Positions 22,033 to 32,624 of a stretch of 64,000 nucleotides of DNA are shown piece by piece. Source of the stretch: Dendrolimus kikuchii (Eukaryota > Arthropoda > Insecta > Lepidoptera > Lasiocampidae); contig CM034406.1 of NCBI GenBank assembly GCA_019925095.2, positions 7,505,388 through 7,569,387 on the forward strand. Reading direction: 5' to 3'. A program made the position numbers and the translations under genes. The notes under the pieces are model-generated. The model searched no databases. It was not told the origin of the DNA and saw only the letters and a program-made list of their open reading frames with translations. The stretch's first letter is position 1, and every line of letters begins with the position of its first letter.

Positions 22033-22285
22033 AGAATATCGGTGTGAAACGATAAGCCTTGGTTTCGTGTTTCGTGGGATGAGTGTGACTTCCGCAAGTT
22101 ACGCTTGTGTTATGCATAATATAGAACGGACTACTCTGGGGCCAATCACAGACACCCACACCATAGTAAAAAACAGACAAAATTCGTTTCCAAAATTTTC
22201 CATACCAGGAATCGAGCCCAGAACCTCTGCGTTGCAGTGAGCCCAGCCGCCAAAGGCTTAGCCCGCTCAACCACAGAAGCTGCCA
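22033..22285 (-). mobile_element. tRNA-derived SINE, copy 2
   Basis: Reverse orientation. The reversed box B (GAATCGAGCCC) is near 22209-22219 and the reversed box A (CCGCTCAACCAC) near 22262-22273. The body ACTACTCTGG...CAGACACCCACACC matches the copy at 7587-7830. Confidence 0.85.
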
Positions 22286-22289
22286 TAAT

Positions 22290-23040
22290 AATAAGAAAAG
22301 ATATCATTATGTTCATTCACTATTGGCTTACAACGTTGTGTCCATCTGTCGATAAGTTAAGTTTCCAACCCGTCCGCACGCATTACTAGAATAAATTCTC
22401 TGTACTAATAAGCGATGTGCATAAAAAATCATAATCTATTTGTTTCCACTTACGTGAACATGTGCTAATTAATCTGGTTAAAACAACCACACACTTAAGT
22501 GAAAGTCAACACAATTAAATAAGTTTATTTAATTTAAATTTATTATTTGTTGAAGTTTTAATAATAATGTAGTCGGTCTCGACTGGTCCGTAATGACCCG
22601 TTGTGTCTGGTGAACACGTTTCTAATTTGTCATCAATAATATTACAGTTGAGTCAAATATTCGTAGTCTGTAATTCTGTCAATTTATGTGGTTACGAATT
22701 TGTGGGATGTGAATTAAATGTCGTTGGACTTATCACAAAGTTTATTAGAAGTACACACACGTAATTCACAGTTCTTACAAGTACAGCTGAAACAACAAGT
22801 CCAAACCATAGAGAACAAAATCGTAATCACATAAATCTTGCAAAGTCCGTCGTTGTAAGATACTCTCTCCAAAAGTATACTAGGTCACGCTCGACCGCAG
22901 TTGAGACACAACTGACGCAGTCCCCGACTGTCTGCCCTTACATATTTGTAACAAAGTCTAGCAACGTGCCCACTGGACCTTGGAATTCTTAAATTGTCAG
23001 CTTAATGGCTTCTAAGAATTTGCATGAAATATAAACAATA
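22290..23040. other. Spacer, nothing recognised
   Basis: AT-rich with a modestly GC-rich patch at 22860-22980. No supported feature. Confidence 0.4.
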
Positions 23041-23045
23041 GAAAG

Positions 23046-23209
23046 AAGGATTTATGATAGTTGTCATAAATCCTTACCTCTTCTAATTTGAGTGATCTGT
23101 TATCCACGCTAATCACTTTGTATTGTACCGCAGTAAGATGTTACTGCGCCTGCGGTACAATACAAAGGGATTAGCGCGGACAACAGATCACTCCAAATTA
23201 GAAGGGGTA
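23046..23209. mobile_element. Compound foldback: small hairpin plus long inverted repeat
   Basis: AAGGATTTATGA (23046-23057) pairs with TCATAAATCCTT (23064-23075). Immediately after it, 23076-23133 (TCTTCTAATTTGAGTGATC ... TTTGTATTGTACCGCAG) pairs with 23148-23209 (CTGCGGTACAATACAAAG ... CCAAATTAGAAGGGG) with few mismatches. There is no coding content. It is probably a foldback MITE. Confidence 0.7.
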
Positions 23210-23649
23210 ATTAATCACCTGCAAAGGACCGGTTCTCAACAACATGTTCAAAACTGTGGTAATGCGCGAGCCAGATAATGAACTCCGTTTAGGTAACCCT
23301 CTCAAGAATACTCGTAACTTCACAAAATAGATATTACGGGTAAAATAGTGTTGGGAAAGGCGTACGACGTACTTCTAAGAGTAATAATACCCAGAGAGAC
23401 AGTTTCCAACAAAATTCCGTTCAGAGTTGAAGCACAAAACCCAATCCATGTGTACGTGATCGCCATGTAATTATTTTCGCTAACACGCACAAAAATGTTT
23501 CAAGTATATAGAGTATTTATAAAAAATAGGGATATTTCTATGGTAAGATTAATATTGTTAGGTACTTGATAAATTTTTTCAAGATTTTTGATAGTCTTTG
23601 TAATAAGTTTTAGATTATAAGATTGCTTAAATGTGAACACGATGTTCTT

Positions 23650-24050
23650 GGTTCAACAATATAAAAGATGGCGAAATCGCCTAATAATACGGATGTATCG
23701 GTGTTCGTCTGTCGAATAGAGCCAGGCTATTTTTATCCGTGCATGAACGGAGAAAGAATACCATTTCCTGCGGCCGGGCGGCCTCTCATAAGAGGCTACA
23801 AAACAACCCACAGTCAGGTGGTAGGGCATGTGCCCGACTGGATGGCTACGGCTTCCACCCCTGGTCTAAAGTATGTCGCCATAACAACCTTGGGTTGTGT
23901 TCCGGCATTGGTGACCAGGTTTCAGTCTCCCTTAAGAGAGCAGCAGCGCATTTGTAGCACCTTTTGTTTGGCAAGTGTCCATAAACGATGGTAATCGTTT
24001 TTTATCAAGTGAGCCGCCTGCCTGTCTGCTGAACTCATGCAATAAAAAAA
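23650..24050 (+). repeat. Rep-A retroposon with unusual 5' extension (inverted pair, left arm)
   Basis: Complete Rep-A preceded by about 90 extra bases (GGTTCAACAATATAAAAGAT ... AGCCAGGCTATTTTTATCC). Among the copies in this window only the inverted partner at 24549-24863 carries them. The two also share private variants such as GAGGCTACAAAACAACC. Confidence 0.9.
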
Positions 24051-24548
24051 AGAAATAATAATAATATTGTCAAGAAGTAATATAATACCATTCTTATTAT
24101 GTTATTGTTAGCGTTGATAGTTTTTCATGTTCTGTAAAATAAATAATGTAGTTAAGACCTCTCTTGTTTTACTGGTTTTAATCGAAGTATCTAGCTTGAT
24201 GTAAAGTATCCATGAAATATCTTTTAATAAAACGCTTTGCCAATATACATAATATGTATACCGGCAAAACGTTTTATTCATATAACATTAAATATGTGTG
24301 TGTGTTACACATATTTTTCTAATATCTTTTCTAGCCAATCTAAACTCGTAACAAGTACGGTGTACAATAGCCGAAATTATTACGCCCAGATCGCCTAATA
24401 TGAATCTTGCATAGAATTAACGCTTAGAACTCGAGTAGGTAGGGGTCAGCAAAGTGAAGCACTTTTAAGCAGGACCTAAAAGTCTCAGTTCGCTTGTCGA
24501 TGCGTCGGTCCTGGCAGTCCGCAAGGCAAAGTCTCAGTGTGACGAGTT

Positions 24549-24863
24549 TCAATAGTTACTACAAAAATGCGCTGCTGCTCTCTTAAGGGAGACTGGAACC
24601 TGGTCACCAATGCCGGAACACAACCCAAGGTTGTTATGGCGACATACTTTAGACCAGGGGTGGTAGCCATCCAGTCAGGAAAATGCTCTACCACCTGGCT
24701 GTGGGTTGTTTTGTAGCCTCTTACGACAGGCCGCCCGGCCGCAGGAAATTGTATTCTTTCTCCGTTCCTGCACGGATAAAAATAGCCTGGCTCTATTCGA
24801 CAGACGAACACCGAATACATCCGTATTATTAGGCGATTTCGCCATCTTTTATATTGTTGAACC
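24549..24863 (-). repeat. Rep-A retroposon with 5' extension (inverted pair, right arm)
   Basis: Reverse complement of about the first 310 bases of the copy at 23650, including the 90-base extension that ends at ATATTGTTGAACC (24863). It stops short of the family 3' end: the match breaks at the GCGCATTT region near 24549-24570, so the 3' end is replaced by unrelated sequence. Confidence 0.9.

Positions 24864-24865
<2 letters not shown>

Positions 24866-24896
<31 letters not shown>
24866..24896. repeat. (T)31 homopolymer
   Basis: Thirty-one uninterrupted T residues between the Rep-A arm and the LINE 5' region. Exact length is likely to be unreliable in sequencing. Confidence 0.9.
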
Positions 24897-25109
24897 CGGT
24901 GGGTAGATTTGAAATAAGTAACACGTTTGTAAAAGAGCTGTGCAATTATTTTTAAGTTTATAATAAATTAAAGGAGTTTTAGTGAACTTTGATTACATGG
25001 TTACTTACAGTTTTTAACTGCAATATCTGCCAAGTGTTATATTCTATATTTCCACTACATTACTCAACTAAATTTTTTGGCCACCTTTGTAAGTACTTAT
25101 ACTTTCTTC

Positions 25110-25859
25110 ATGGATACCATACAAGAGGCTATGAATGAGCTTTCAGCAACATTTGCTCAGCGTATGGATGTTCTTGAGAATGAACTTCATAAGGGTGCCA
25201 CCTCAAACACTACTACATCTGCGTTGTCTACTGATTTCTACAATTTCAAGACATTTATATTAACATCTCTCCGAGCCCTCCAGGAGCAAATTTATCTAAT
25301 TCAGCAATCAGTTGACCAAATAGAAATGAGGTCGAGAAGAAAGATACTTTTGCTTCATGGAGTTCCCGAGCATAAGCAGGAGGACACTACGACTGCTGTT
25401 GCTGACATAATTGTTGAAAAGCTCAAGCTGGCTGGCTTCAAAAAAACTGACATTCGTCGTTCTCATAGAATGGGTAAGAGACCAGTTTCAGCCGAGCGTC
25501 CCAGGCCTATCTTGTTCAAACTCTGTGATACAGCTGACCGTAATAATATTTGGTTTGCTAAAACGCACCTTAAAGGTACCGGGATAACTGTGTCGGAGTT
25601 TTTAACAAAAAGGCGGCATCTTCTCTTCAGTCAAGCTAGGCAGCGTTTGGGCGTAAAAAGATGTTGGACGCGAGATGGCACAATATATGCGCTGGCTCGC
25701 GACGGTACTCGTCATCGCATCGACAACCAAACAGATTTAGACAGCCTCTTTACTTCGTCTTATATGGAAGAGGAAACGAGTCAACCAGTGGCAAAAGAGC
25801 ATGTACCTGTGCCTCCTCCTAAGACACGTCGGCCTGCGACAGGAGCCAAGAGATATTAA
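25110..25859 (+). CDS. LINE ORF1 protein (nucleic-acid-binding, L1-ORF1-like)
   Basis: 249 codons from ATG 25110. An in-frame TTG lies further upstream at 25077, but the ATG is preferred. The N-terminal ~70 residues are hydrophilic and likely helical (EAMNELSATFAQRMDVLENE), suggesting a coiled coil for multimerisation. The middle part has the RRM-like pattern of L1-type ORF1 proteins: RSRRKILLLHGVPE, then RRSHRMGK, then RPRPILFKL and FLTKRRHLLFSQARQRLG. There is no CCHC zinc knuckle. Such proteins coat the LINE RNA and help assemble the cytoplasmic RNP. The tail is basic (KTRRPATGAKRY). The frame is intact, with no stop or shift. Clade assignment rests on ORF2. Confidence 0.8.
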   Translation: MDTIQEAMNELSATFAQRMDVLENELHKGATSNTTTSALSTDFYNFKTFILTSLRALQEQIYLIQQSVDQIEMRSRRKILLLHGVPEHKQEDTTTAVADIIVEKLKLAGFKKTDIRRSHRMGKRPVSAERPRPILFKLCDTADRNNIWFAKTHLKGTGITVSEFLTKRRHLLFSQARQRLGVKRCWTRDGTIYALARDGTRHRIDNQTDLDSLFTSSYMEEETSQPVAKEHVPVPPPKTRRPATGAKRY

Positions 25860-26297
25860 TTATAATTTTTTTTCTGATTTTTTTCCGTTCATTTTCCTTT
25901 TACTAAAATGTTTGTTTATCTTATACGTCACCGACGTTTTCATTTTTTCTCTTTATGTTTGTAAACTATGAACTACTATAACTTTCTTTTCATTTTCCTG
26001 AGATATTGTTTTGTTTATGTTTTATTATTTTTTCTATCTACAAATTTAACGTATAACTGTCAATGTCAATATTGCATACTTTTGGATGCGTTTTGTTATT
26101 GCTTTGTTTTGTTACCAGTTCACTAGTTTTTAATTTTCTCAGCTATCTCATCCACACACTTGGCAGATAAATTGCGTTTTGCTTTACAGATAATACACAT
26201 ATTTATTGTAGTATATTTATATATATATATTTTTTTTGTTATATATATATTTTTATTTTATTTTTTTATTGTAACATATACATATATAAACTATTTT

Positions 26298-29246
26298 ATG
26301 GATCATTATGATAGTGTTAGCGACTCCAGTACAGATTTTCAATCTTGTCAGTCTTTGTCTAGCAATACATGCGACAGTTTTTCCAGTATACTCCCGCTTC
26401 AAGATGTTATTGAAAGTCATTTTTCACATTTTTCTAGTCATTTCAATGTAGTACACATAAATGCTCAGAGTATTCCAGCTCACTTCCCAGATATGTTGGC
26501 GTCATTTAATCAAACTTCCTTACACGCTATATTAATTTCAGAAACTTGGTTGAAGCCTTGCCTGTCCTCAACTTCATATAGCTTACCAGGTTTTCATCTA
26601 ATACGTAATGACCGTATTGGCAGTGGCGGTGGAGGTGTTGCCATTTACCTCCGCTCACACTTGGCTTACAAAATCTTAAGCGCGTCCTCACAGCCACCGC
26701 CACTGGATAATGGTGAGCATCTGTTCCTAGAAGTGGAGCTAGCGCACACCAAAATTTTACTTGGAGTTTTTTACGCCTCTTCCCTTCGCGTAAATTACTT
26801 CACTTCTTTCGAAACTATTTTAGAAAAATTCTCTCCTTTATACACACATAATATTATCATGGGTGATTTTAATACCTGCCTCTTGAAACATGACCAACGT
26901 TCTTCTTCTTTAGAAACATTAATACGATCTCTTAACTTACATATTCTTCCCCTGAGTGCAACTCATCACTTTCCTAACTCAACCCCTTCTCTTCTCGATC
27001 TAATATTGATTTCATCGCTTTCTCATGTTTCCAATCATGGTCAGTGCCCGGCGGATGCATTTTCATATCACGATTTGATTTTCCTCTCTTATAATCTGCA
27101 TCCACCGAAAGCCAAGCCCAAAATCATACTTCAGCGCAACTTTGGTGGTATGGATCTGGACGCCCTTTTTAAGGACGCCCAGGAAGTAGACTGGTCAGGG
27201 GTCCTCAATGTACCAACTATTGATGAGAAGGTGCATGCGTTTCATGCAGCTCTGACAAAGCTGTACGATACTCATGCACCTCTACGCCGTATCAAGCTCA
27301 AGCATCTGCCGGCACCGTGGCTCACTGCCGATATTAGATTACTAATGCATAAGAAGTCTAAGGCTAAAACTAAGTATAAAATGAAACCAACAGAGGAAAA
27401 CAAAACGGCTTTTGTCAAGATTCGTAATCGCTGCAATAGGATGTGTAGGGACGCTCAACGCCGTTACATCCACGAATCAGTTGAAAACGATAATCCAGCC
27501 AAAGTTTGGAAATTTCTTCGTACTCTGGGAGTTGGTAAACAAGCAGATTGTCCAATTTCTAAAATATTCAACATCGATGATTTAAATCGACATTTCACAA
27601 CTACTTCTGACTTTGACATAGTAACTAAGTCTGACACTTTAAACAAAATCACTTCTATGCCAACACCCAAACATTCTCCTTTTCTTCTTAGTCGATTCAC
27701 TGATAGTGATGTTGAAAAAGCAACAAAATCCATTACATCTAATGCTGTCGGCAGCGATGGCATCAGTCGCAATATGGTCTTACCCATACTGGATGTCATT
27801 AATCCTATCCTTACTCATATCCTTAATGCTTCTATTACCTCTGGTGTTTTTCCTACTGCCTGGAAGGAAGCCCAGGTCATTCCTCTTCCAAAAAAACCAA
27901 ATCCTACCTTAATTTCTCATTTTCGTCCTATTTCTATACTCCCCTTCCTTTCTAAAGTCCTTGAACGTCTAGTTCATCAACAGTTAAGTTTCTTTCTGAA
28001 CCGTAATTCCCTCTTAAATCCATATCAATCCGGTTTCCGTCCTGGCCATAGTACAACCACAGCTCTCGTCCAAATCACTGATGACATCCGGCATGGCATG
28101 GATAACGGTTTGCTGACTGTTTTATCGCTGCTTGATTTCAGCAGTGCCTTCAACAATGTAAATTTTGAATTGTTGCTTAGGGTTCTAAGCTCTATTAACA
28201 TATCTCCTACAGTAATCGATTGGTTTCATAGTTACCTGTATGGTCGCCGGCAGCGGATTCGAGTCGATGATGACTATTCGTCATGGCGTGATCTCTCTGC
28301 TGGCGTTCCTCAGGGCGGCGTTTTATCTCCCTTACTATTCACTATTTTTATAAATTCAATCTCCAATGAACTTACTTCTTCCTATCATCTCTATGCAGAC
28401 GATTTACAAATCTATACACAATCACCTGTTGCGACATTACAAGATGCAGTCTTAACAATAAACACGGACTTCGATCACATAGCACAATGGAGTAAATCAT
28501 ATGGACTACAAGTAAATCCCGAGAAAACTCAGCTAATTATCATAGGTAGTTCACGGATGCTGTGTAGAATTGACTGGACCTGCTTACCAAATTTCACATT
28601 TAATGGTACACATATCCCGGTTAGTGAAAAAGTAAAAAATCTAGGAGTCATATTTGATAGGGAGCTATCTTGGCGACCCCACATAACTGAATTGAGTCGA
28701 CGTCTCTTCCTCTCTTCGAAATCCCTCGGGAGGTTGAAAAACTTCCTGCCCATAACCACCAAAGTTAAGCTTGCAGAGTCCTTACTACTCCCCATTCTTG
28801 ATTATGCTGACGCCAGCTATATTGATTTGACTCAAGAGCAACTTAATAAGCTTGAGCGCCTCCAAAATTTTTGTATAAGGTTCATATTTGGGTTACGCAA
28901 ATATGACCACGTCTCTGAATTTCGTAAAAAACTCAAGTGGTTGCCAATTCGTTTTCGCCGGAATACTCATATTCTTTCACTCCTTTACAGTGTGCTGTTT
29001 ATCCCCACAACCCCGTATTATCTCAAAGAACGCTTTGAATTCGTCTCTTCCTCTCACAATTTACGACCTTCTACGAAACTTAGACTTAGTACTCCCAAGC
29101 ATCATTCATCTTTCTTCAATAATTCTTTTACTGTACAGGCTATTCGACTCTGGAATGAGCTACCTGTTACTGTTAGACAAGCTAAATCACTAACAATATT
29201 TAAGAACATGACAAAAAAGCATTACCTACAACATAGTGATATTTGA
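26298..29246 (+). CDS. LINE ORF2: apurinic-like endonuclease and reverse transcriptase
   Basis: 982 codons from ATG 26298. The frame is open upstream, but that stretch is TA-rich and starts with TTG. The N-terminal ~250 residues are an AP-like endonuclease: VVHINAQSI, the glutamate in LISETWL, IMGDFNTCLL, and the C-terminal SYHDLIF pair. The reverse transcriptase follows: IPLPKKPNP, SGFRPGHSTTTALV, LLDFSSAFNNV (motif A), SAGVPQGGVLSPLLF (motif B) and YHLYADDLQIYTQ, with the catalytic YADD at 28392-28403 (about residue 699). The C-terminus ends RLWNELPVTVRQAKSLTIF. All catalytic motifs look intact. The protein nicks target DNA and primes reverse transcription there. The DFSSAFNNV and GVPQGGVLSPLLF pattern is like CR1/L2/Daphne-group LINEs; the exact clade needs a tree. 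Confidence 0.9.
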   Translation: MDHYDSVSDSSTDFQSCQSLSSNTCDSFSSILPLQDVIESHFSHFSSHFNVVHINAQSIPAHFPDMLASFNQTSLHAILISETWLKPCLSSTSYSLPGFHLIRNDRIGSGGGGVAIYLRSHLAYKILSASSQPPPLDNGEHLFLEVELAHTKILLGVFYASSLRVNYFTSFETILEKFSPLYTHNIIMGDFNTCLLKHDQRSSSLETLIRSLNLHILPLSATHHFPNSTPSLLDLILISSLSHVSNHGQCPADAFSYHDLIFLSYNLHPPKAKPKIILQRNFGGMDLDALFKDAQEVDWSGVLNVPTIDEKVHAFHAALTKLYDTHAPLRRIKLKHLPAPWLTADIRLLMHKKSKAKTKYKMKPTEENKTAFVKIRNRCNRMCRDAQRRYIHESVENDNPAKVWKFLRTLGVGKQADCPISKIFNIDDLNRHFTTTSDFDIVTKSDTLNKITSMPTPKHSPFLLSRFTDSDVEKATKSITSNAVGSDGISRNMVLPILDVINPILTHILNASITSGVFPTAWKEAQVIPLPKKPNPTLISHFRPISILPFLSKVLERLVHQQLSFFLNRNSLLNPYQSGFRPGHSTTTALVQITDDIRHGMDNGLLTVLSLLDFSSAFNNVNFELLLRVLSSINISPTVIDWFHSYLYGRRQRIRVDDDYSSWRDLSAGVPQGGVLSPLLFTIFINSISNELTSSYHLYADDLQIYTQSPVATLQDAVLTINTDFDHIAQWSKSYGLQVNPEKTQLIIIGSSRMLCRIDWTCLPNFTFNGTHIPVSEKVKNLGVIFDRELSWRPHITELSRRLFLSSKSLGRLKNFLPITTKVKLAESLLLPILDYADASYIDLTQEQLNKLERLQNFCIRFIFGLRKYDHVSEFRKKLKWLPIRFRRNTHILSLLYSVLFIPTTPYYLKERFEFVSSSHNLRPSTKLRLSTPKHHSSFFNNSFTVQAIRLWNELPVTVRQAKSLTIFKNMTKKHYLQHSDI

Positions 29247-29412
29247 TATTTTTACGTATATTTATGTATATGTATATATATATTTATGTATGTGATATGT
29301 ATATATTTATGTATGTGATATCAATAGGTGTATTTATATGTGTCTATTAAGTATAATTCTTACTTATATAATATTTCACATACTTATATGTTTATAAATA
29401 AATAAAATATAT

Positions 29413-30140
29413 GTAAGTAACTGCATAACCTCTAATATTTATTTATACCAACCACCTTTGCCAATACTATCTGTTTTATTCCTGCCACGCTTACTCAATA
29501 AATAAGTGTAGGGTATTTAAAAAAAAGAATAGTACCTTCAATTAAAGTCATAATGTGTACGGTAATGCACGGTAAATAGATTTCGTTTATTACATATTTG
29601 CATATAATCTATGACACGCGTAAAGGCCAATCAAAATACGTGCGCGCCTGTTTCATTACATATCATTATCATATTATCATCATCATATTTTAATCTGTAC
29701 TTCATTATTTTCATATACCTATAATTTTACTTTTCACTAATTATCTACTACTATAATTACTAACTTAACACTCGTGGTAGGTAGCGTAACGGCTAGCGTA
29801 CGCGTCCCAACTCATAATAGGAAATGCCAGTTATATTTTCGACACAAGATAAGCATAATTATGAATAGCTCCTATGAATTATTTTATCGCTACTTTGTTA
29901 TAAGCCTCCATTATATGGATAATATAGAAATTCGTGTTAGATGTTATGTAATTTTCTGTTTTACGTAATAAATACATTAGTCTTCTTTCGTATTACCTTC
30001 TCCCAATCATTTGGGTTATTCCAGTTATAAATAGGAAGTGACGGAAGAAGACGAAAATGTACAAAGAAAAGAAAGAACGAAAAAGACTTCATTTGAAGAA
30101 ATAGCTACGTAATTATATTACTTACGTATTATTATTTAAG
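29413..30140. other. AT-rich DNA, nothing recognised
   Basis: No supported feature. The 64-codon frame at 29774 has no domain. Confidence 0.4.
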
Positions 30141-30147
30141 AAGATAC

Positions 30148-30624
30148 TGTTACGACTCGGGTCCCGACAAAAACAAAATTCACGCCTGCATATCTGTAAA
30201 AACACATTTTATTACTTTTCGGCATTTGGACTTCTTTTGTTTACTTATTTATTGGCATGCGTTTACTAATTATTCTAGAGAACAGTCCATTGTTTTATTG
30301 TACTCGTTTATTGCAGTCGACTCATTAGCCAGGTGTTTCGGATTATGATACGGGCGCATTGCATTTGTGCAGTATAAAACGATGACCTTATTGAAGGAGG
30401 AGGCAGTCGAGCGATAACCACGAGCGAAGCAAGACGTGTGTACTACAATCGGGAAACTTTTAGTGACGGTTTTTCGCGTTTTATGGACTTACGACTTTCT
30501 GCATTACTTTTGAACTTGTTGTGTTCGGTTATATTTGTACCTGTGTTATACGTGTTTGTATAGTTCTAATAAACTCTATAGTAATTCTAACGGCATTTTA
30601 ATTCGAGTCTCGCGGCTCGTAACA
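30148..30624 (+). mobile_element. Solo LTR, copy 2
   Basis: 477 bp from TGTTACGACTC to GGCTCGTAACA, with a perfect 4-bp duplication ATAC at 30144-30147 and 30625-30628. TATAAAA lies at 30373-30379 and AATAAA at 30568-30573. It is the best-defined of the three copies. Confidence 0.9.
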
Positions 30625-30629
30625 ATACT

Positions 30630-31055
30630 AAAACGACTCAATTTTTGTGACTCTGATTTTACTTATCAACTATTTAATCAGTAAACCACTTATATATAAA
30701 TAGATTTATATAGTTATATACAAGTAGTAGTGTAGTAGATATAGGAGTTGTAAATAAGTCGCCGAGATGGGGGTGTGCCGATGTTCCGCGCGCGCTTACC
30801 TATCCTTCCGTAGGTCGCGTCATATACCAACCACCCCATGTAAATTGTATAATGTACATAGAATAGGAAGTGAAAATTAAATTTTGATTTATATGTATTA
30901 CCTTCAGAAAGTATTCTCCAAGATATTTGGAATAAAAACTTTTGAATTTGAATAAAGTTAGAATGAAAATGCTGGGGGCTTTGGATTCCCTGGCAATAGA
31001 TGAGACCGAAGGACCACCACCTGTTAATGCCTACCGGAGTAGCTAGGCTATGGCC
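30630..31055. other. Spacer, nothing firmly recognised
   Basis: AT-rich with a modest GC-rich patch at 30760-30840. The stretch around 30930 is AATTTGAATAAAG-like and may be the end of an unnamed repeat. Confidence 0.3.
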
Positions 31056-31058
31056 TAG

Positions 31059-31239
31059 CCTTTATGCCAGGGGGACGAGTGTATGCACTTGTCCCCCTGG
31101 CATAAAGGCGTAGGACGTAACACCGAAGGGTTTCAGTGGATATCCCTGGCTCGGGTGGTAATAGCACTCCTGTGAGATTTGCTACTCTGAGGTGATACTA
31201 GCTTCTTAGATAGTATCACCCTGAGTGGCAAATCTCACA
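31059..31239. mobile_element. Two adjacent foldback hairpins
   Basis: Hairpin 1: CCTTTATGCCAGGGGGAC (31059-31076) pairs exactly with GTCCCCCTGGCATAAAGG (31091-31108). Hairpin 2: 31171-31200 (TGTGAGATTTGCTACTC...) pairs with 31211-31239 (...GAGTGGCAAATCTCACA) with a few mismatches. Both sit in a locally GC-rich block unlike its surroundings. Confidence 0.8.
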
Positions 31240-31439
31240 CTTCTTCAACGCATTTTCCGCGCGGTATTTTGTCCTCAATCGGATTTCCTCTTCGTTAAAA
31301 CAAATAAGTTGTAAATAAAAACAGTATGACGGAAAAGAACACCCGAATAGATCTCCAAACACAATTCACAAATAAACAACTGGCTGAAAAGAGTTCATAA
31401 CCTTAACCATGTTAAGGGGATGCTGGATCTAAAGTGTTT

Positions 31440-31690
31440 TAAAAAGTCATTTTGGGTCGACACAATAAATATTATGTCCTTTTCTTCCCTACTGCAACGT
31501 GGCCTTTATCATAGCACAAATCTTCATGTAATCCTTCACTAATTCTTCCATCTGTTTTTTGGACTACCTTTGATCTCATATCTATTAATCTCCCAGTAGA
31601 ATATAGTTTGTAACATGATTTTCATCCCTCTTAAATTTCTAATAGGAGCCGACAAAGATCCTACTGTTGGGCATAGCCCTCTCTCATTTC
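31440..31690 (-). repeat. RTE-like LINE 3' remnant (decayed)
   Basis: Reads like the reversed 3' end seen at 55075-55615 (GGGTCGACACAATAAATATT...TTCTTCCATCTGTTTTTTGG...TTTCATCCCTC) with heavy decay. Confidence 0.5.
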
Positions 31691-31784
31691 AGGTTAATAA
31701 GCCTGACTAATGAATTTCACATGAAACACTTAGTTTACCGTCAAAACATTAAACAAAATTATAATTTAGCACACGCTATCAAAG

Positions 31785-32180
31785 ATGAAGCTGTGGTAGC
31801 TTAGTGGTCACGTCACGTGTTCCAAACTCATAGGGCGCGGGATCGAATCCTGTCTAGAAAGCATGATATGATATATGATATGGTCATGATTACCACGCTA
31901 ATACGTGCTAAGGCGCAAACGTTGAAGGGAAATATCGTGATGAAACCTGCACATCGAGATAACCGACGTGTCAAATCCGCTAATCCGCCTTAGACAAGCG
32001 TGGCGGGTATACTGTATGTCTGAAGACCAAGAGCCATAAAGATGGCCTAGACTACTGGAAGGCTTGCATCCCCCCCCCCCCCCCCCGCATGCCATTGAGG
32101 GGCATTGGAAGGCCAACAAGTAGAGGCCCCTTGACAAATTTAATTTAAATGTGACGTGACACTGACGGCGATTATCCCTG
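31785..32180 (+). mobile_element. tRNA-like SINE with conserved lepidopteran body
   Basis: Head GCTGTGGTAGCTTAGTGGTC (box A-like) and GGATCGAATCC (box B, near 31840-31850). The body contains AAATATCGTGATGAAACCTG, AGACAAGCGTGGCGGG and GACCAAGAGCCATAAAGATG. A run of 17 C (32070-32086) interrupts the 3' part. Reversed remnants of the same body lie at 16395-16535 and 46000-46260. Confidence 0.7.
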
Positions 32181-32624
32181 TCTACACCACATAAAAAATG
32201 CATTTATGTTTATGGACAGTTATTATTTATTGTTATCAAAACAGCCGATTTAAAATATAGATGAATTGAAAACGCTTTGATATTGCACCTCACATTTAAT
32301 TAAAAGCCATTATCTGGCTCCATTCAAATTTCCATTCGTAACAAATTTGAATCATTAATCAATTTACAAATTTGTCTGTATAAATCGAAATTTTATAAAT
32401 AGAATTGCCAATTTTGATTTATGACAGGTTGCGATTTAACATTTGATAACTTAATCTATACCATGTTCTCGCCATTATATAATGTCAGCATTTTCTGCCT
32501 CTGTTTTAACACGCTTTGATATGGTAGTCATGCTGGAATCATTATCTTGAAGGTCTGTTAGGGACGGCTTGATCGGTCTGATACCGATCACAAAATACAG
32601 TAGCATTTGTAAAAGAATGTATGC

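Larger units (their letters stand above)
24900..29410 (+). mobile_element. Apparently intact CR1/Daphne-like LINE
   Basis: About 4.5 kb with two uninterrupted ORFs in the expected order (ORF1 25110-25859, ORF2 26298-29246), separated by 438 bases. A short 5' leader follows the T run. The AT-rich 3' region contains TATGT repeats and ends near AATAAATAAAATATATG (about 29396-29412). I could not identify a convincing target-site duplication, so both ends are approximate. ORF integrity suggests recent insertion. Confidence 0.75.

Noticed and set aside
24866..24896. T31 run as the poly(A) tail of a minus-strand element
   Set aside because: No minus-strand element with a recognisable body follows it on the right; the next feature is the plus-strand LINE.
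32070..32086. C17 run as a structural (i-motif) regulatory site
   Set aside because: It is a single run inside a SINE-like repeat and length errors in homopolymers are common. No other evidence supports function.
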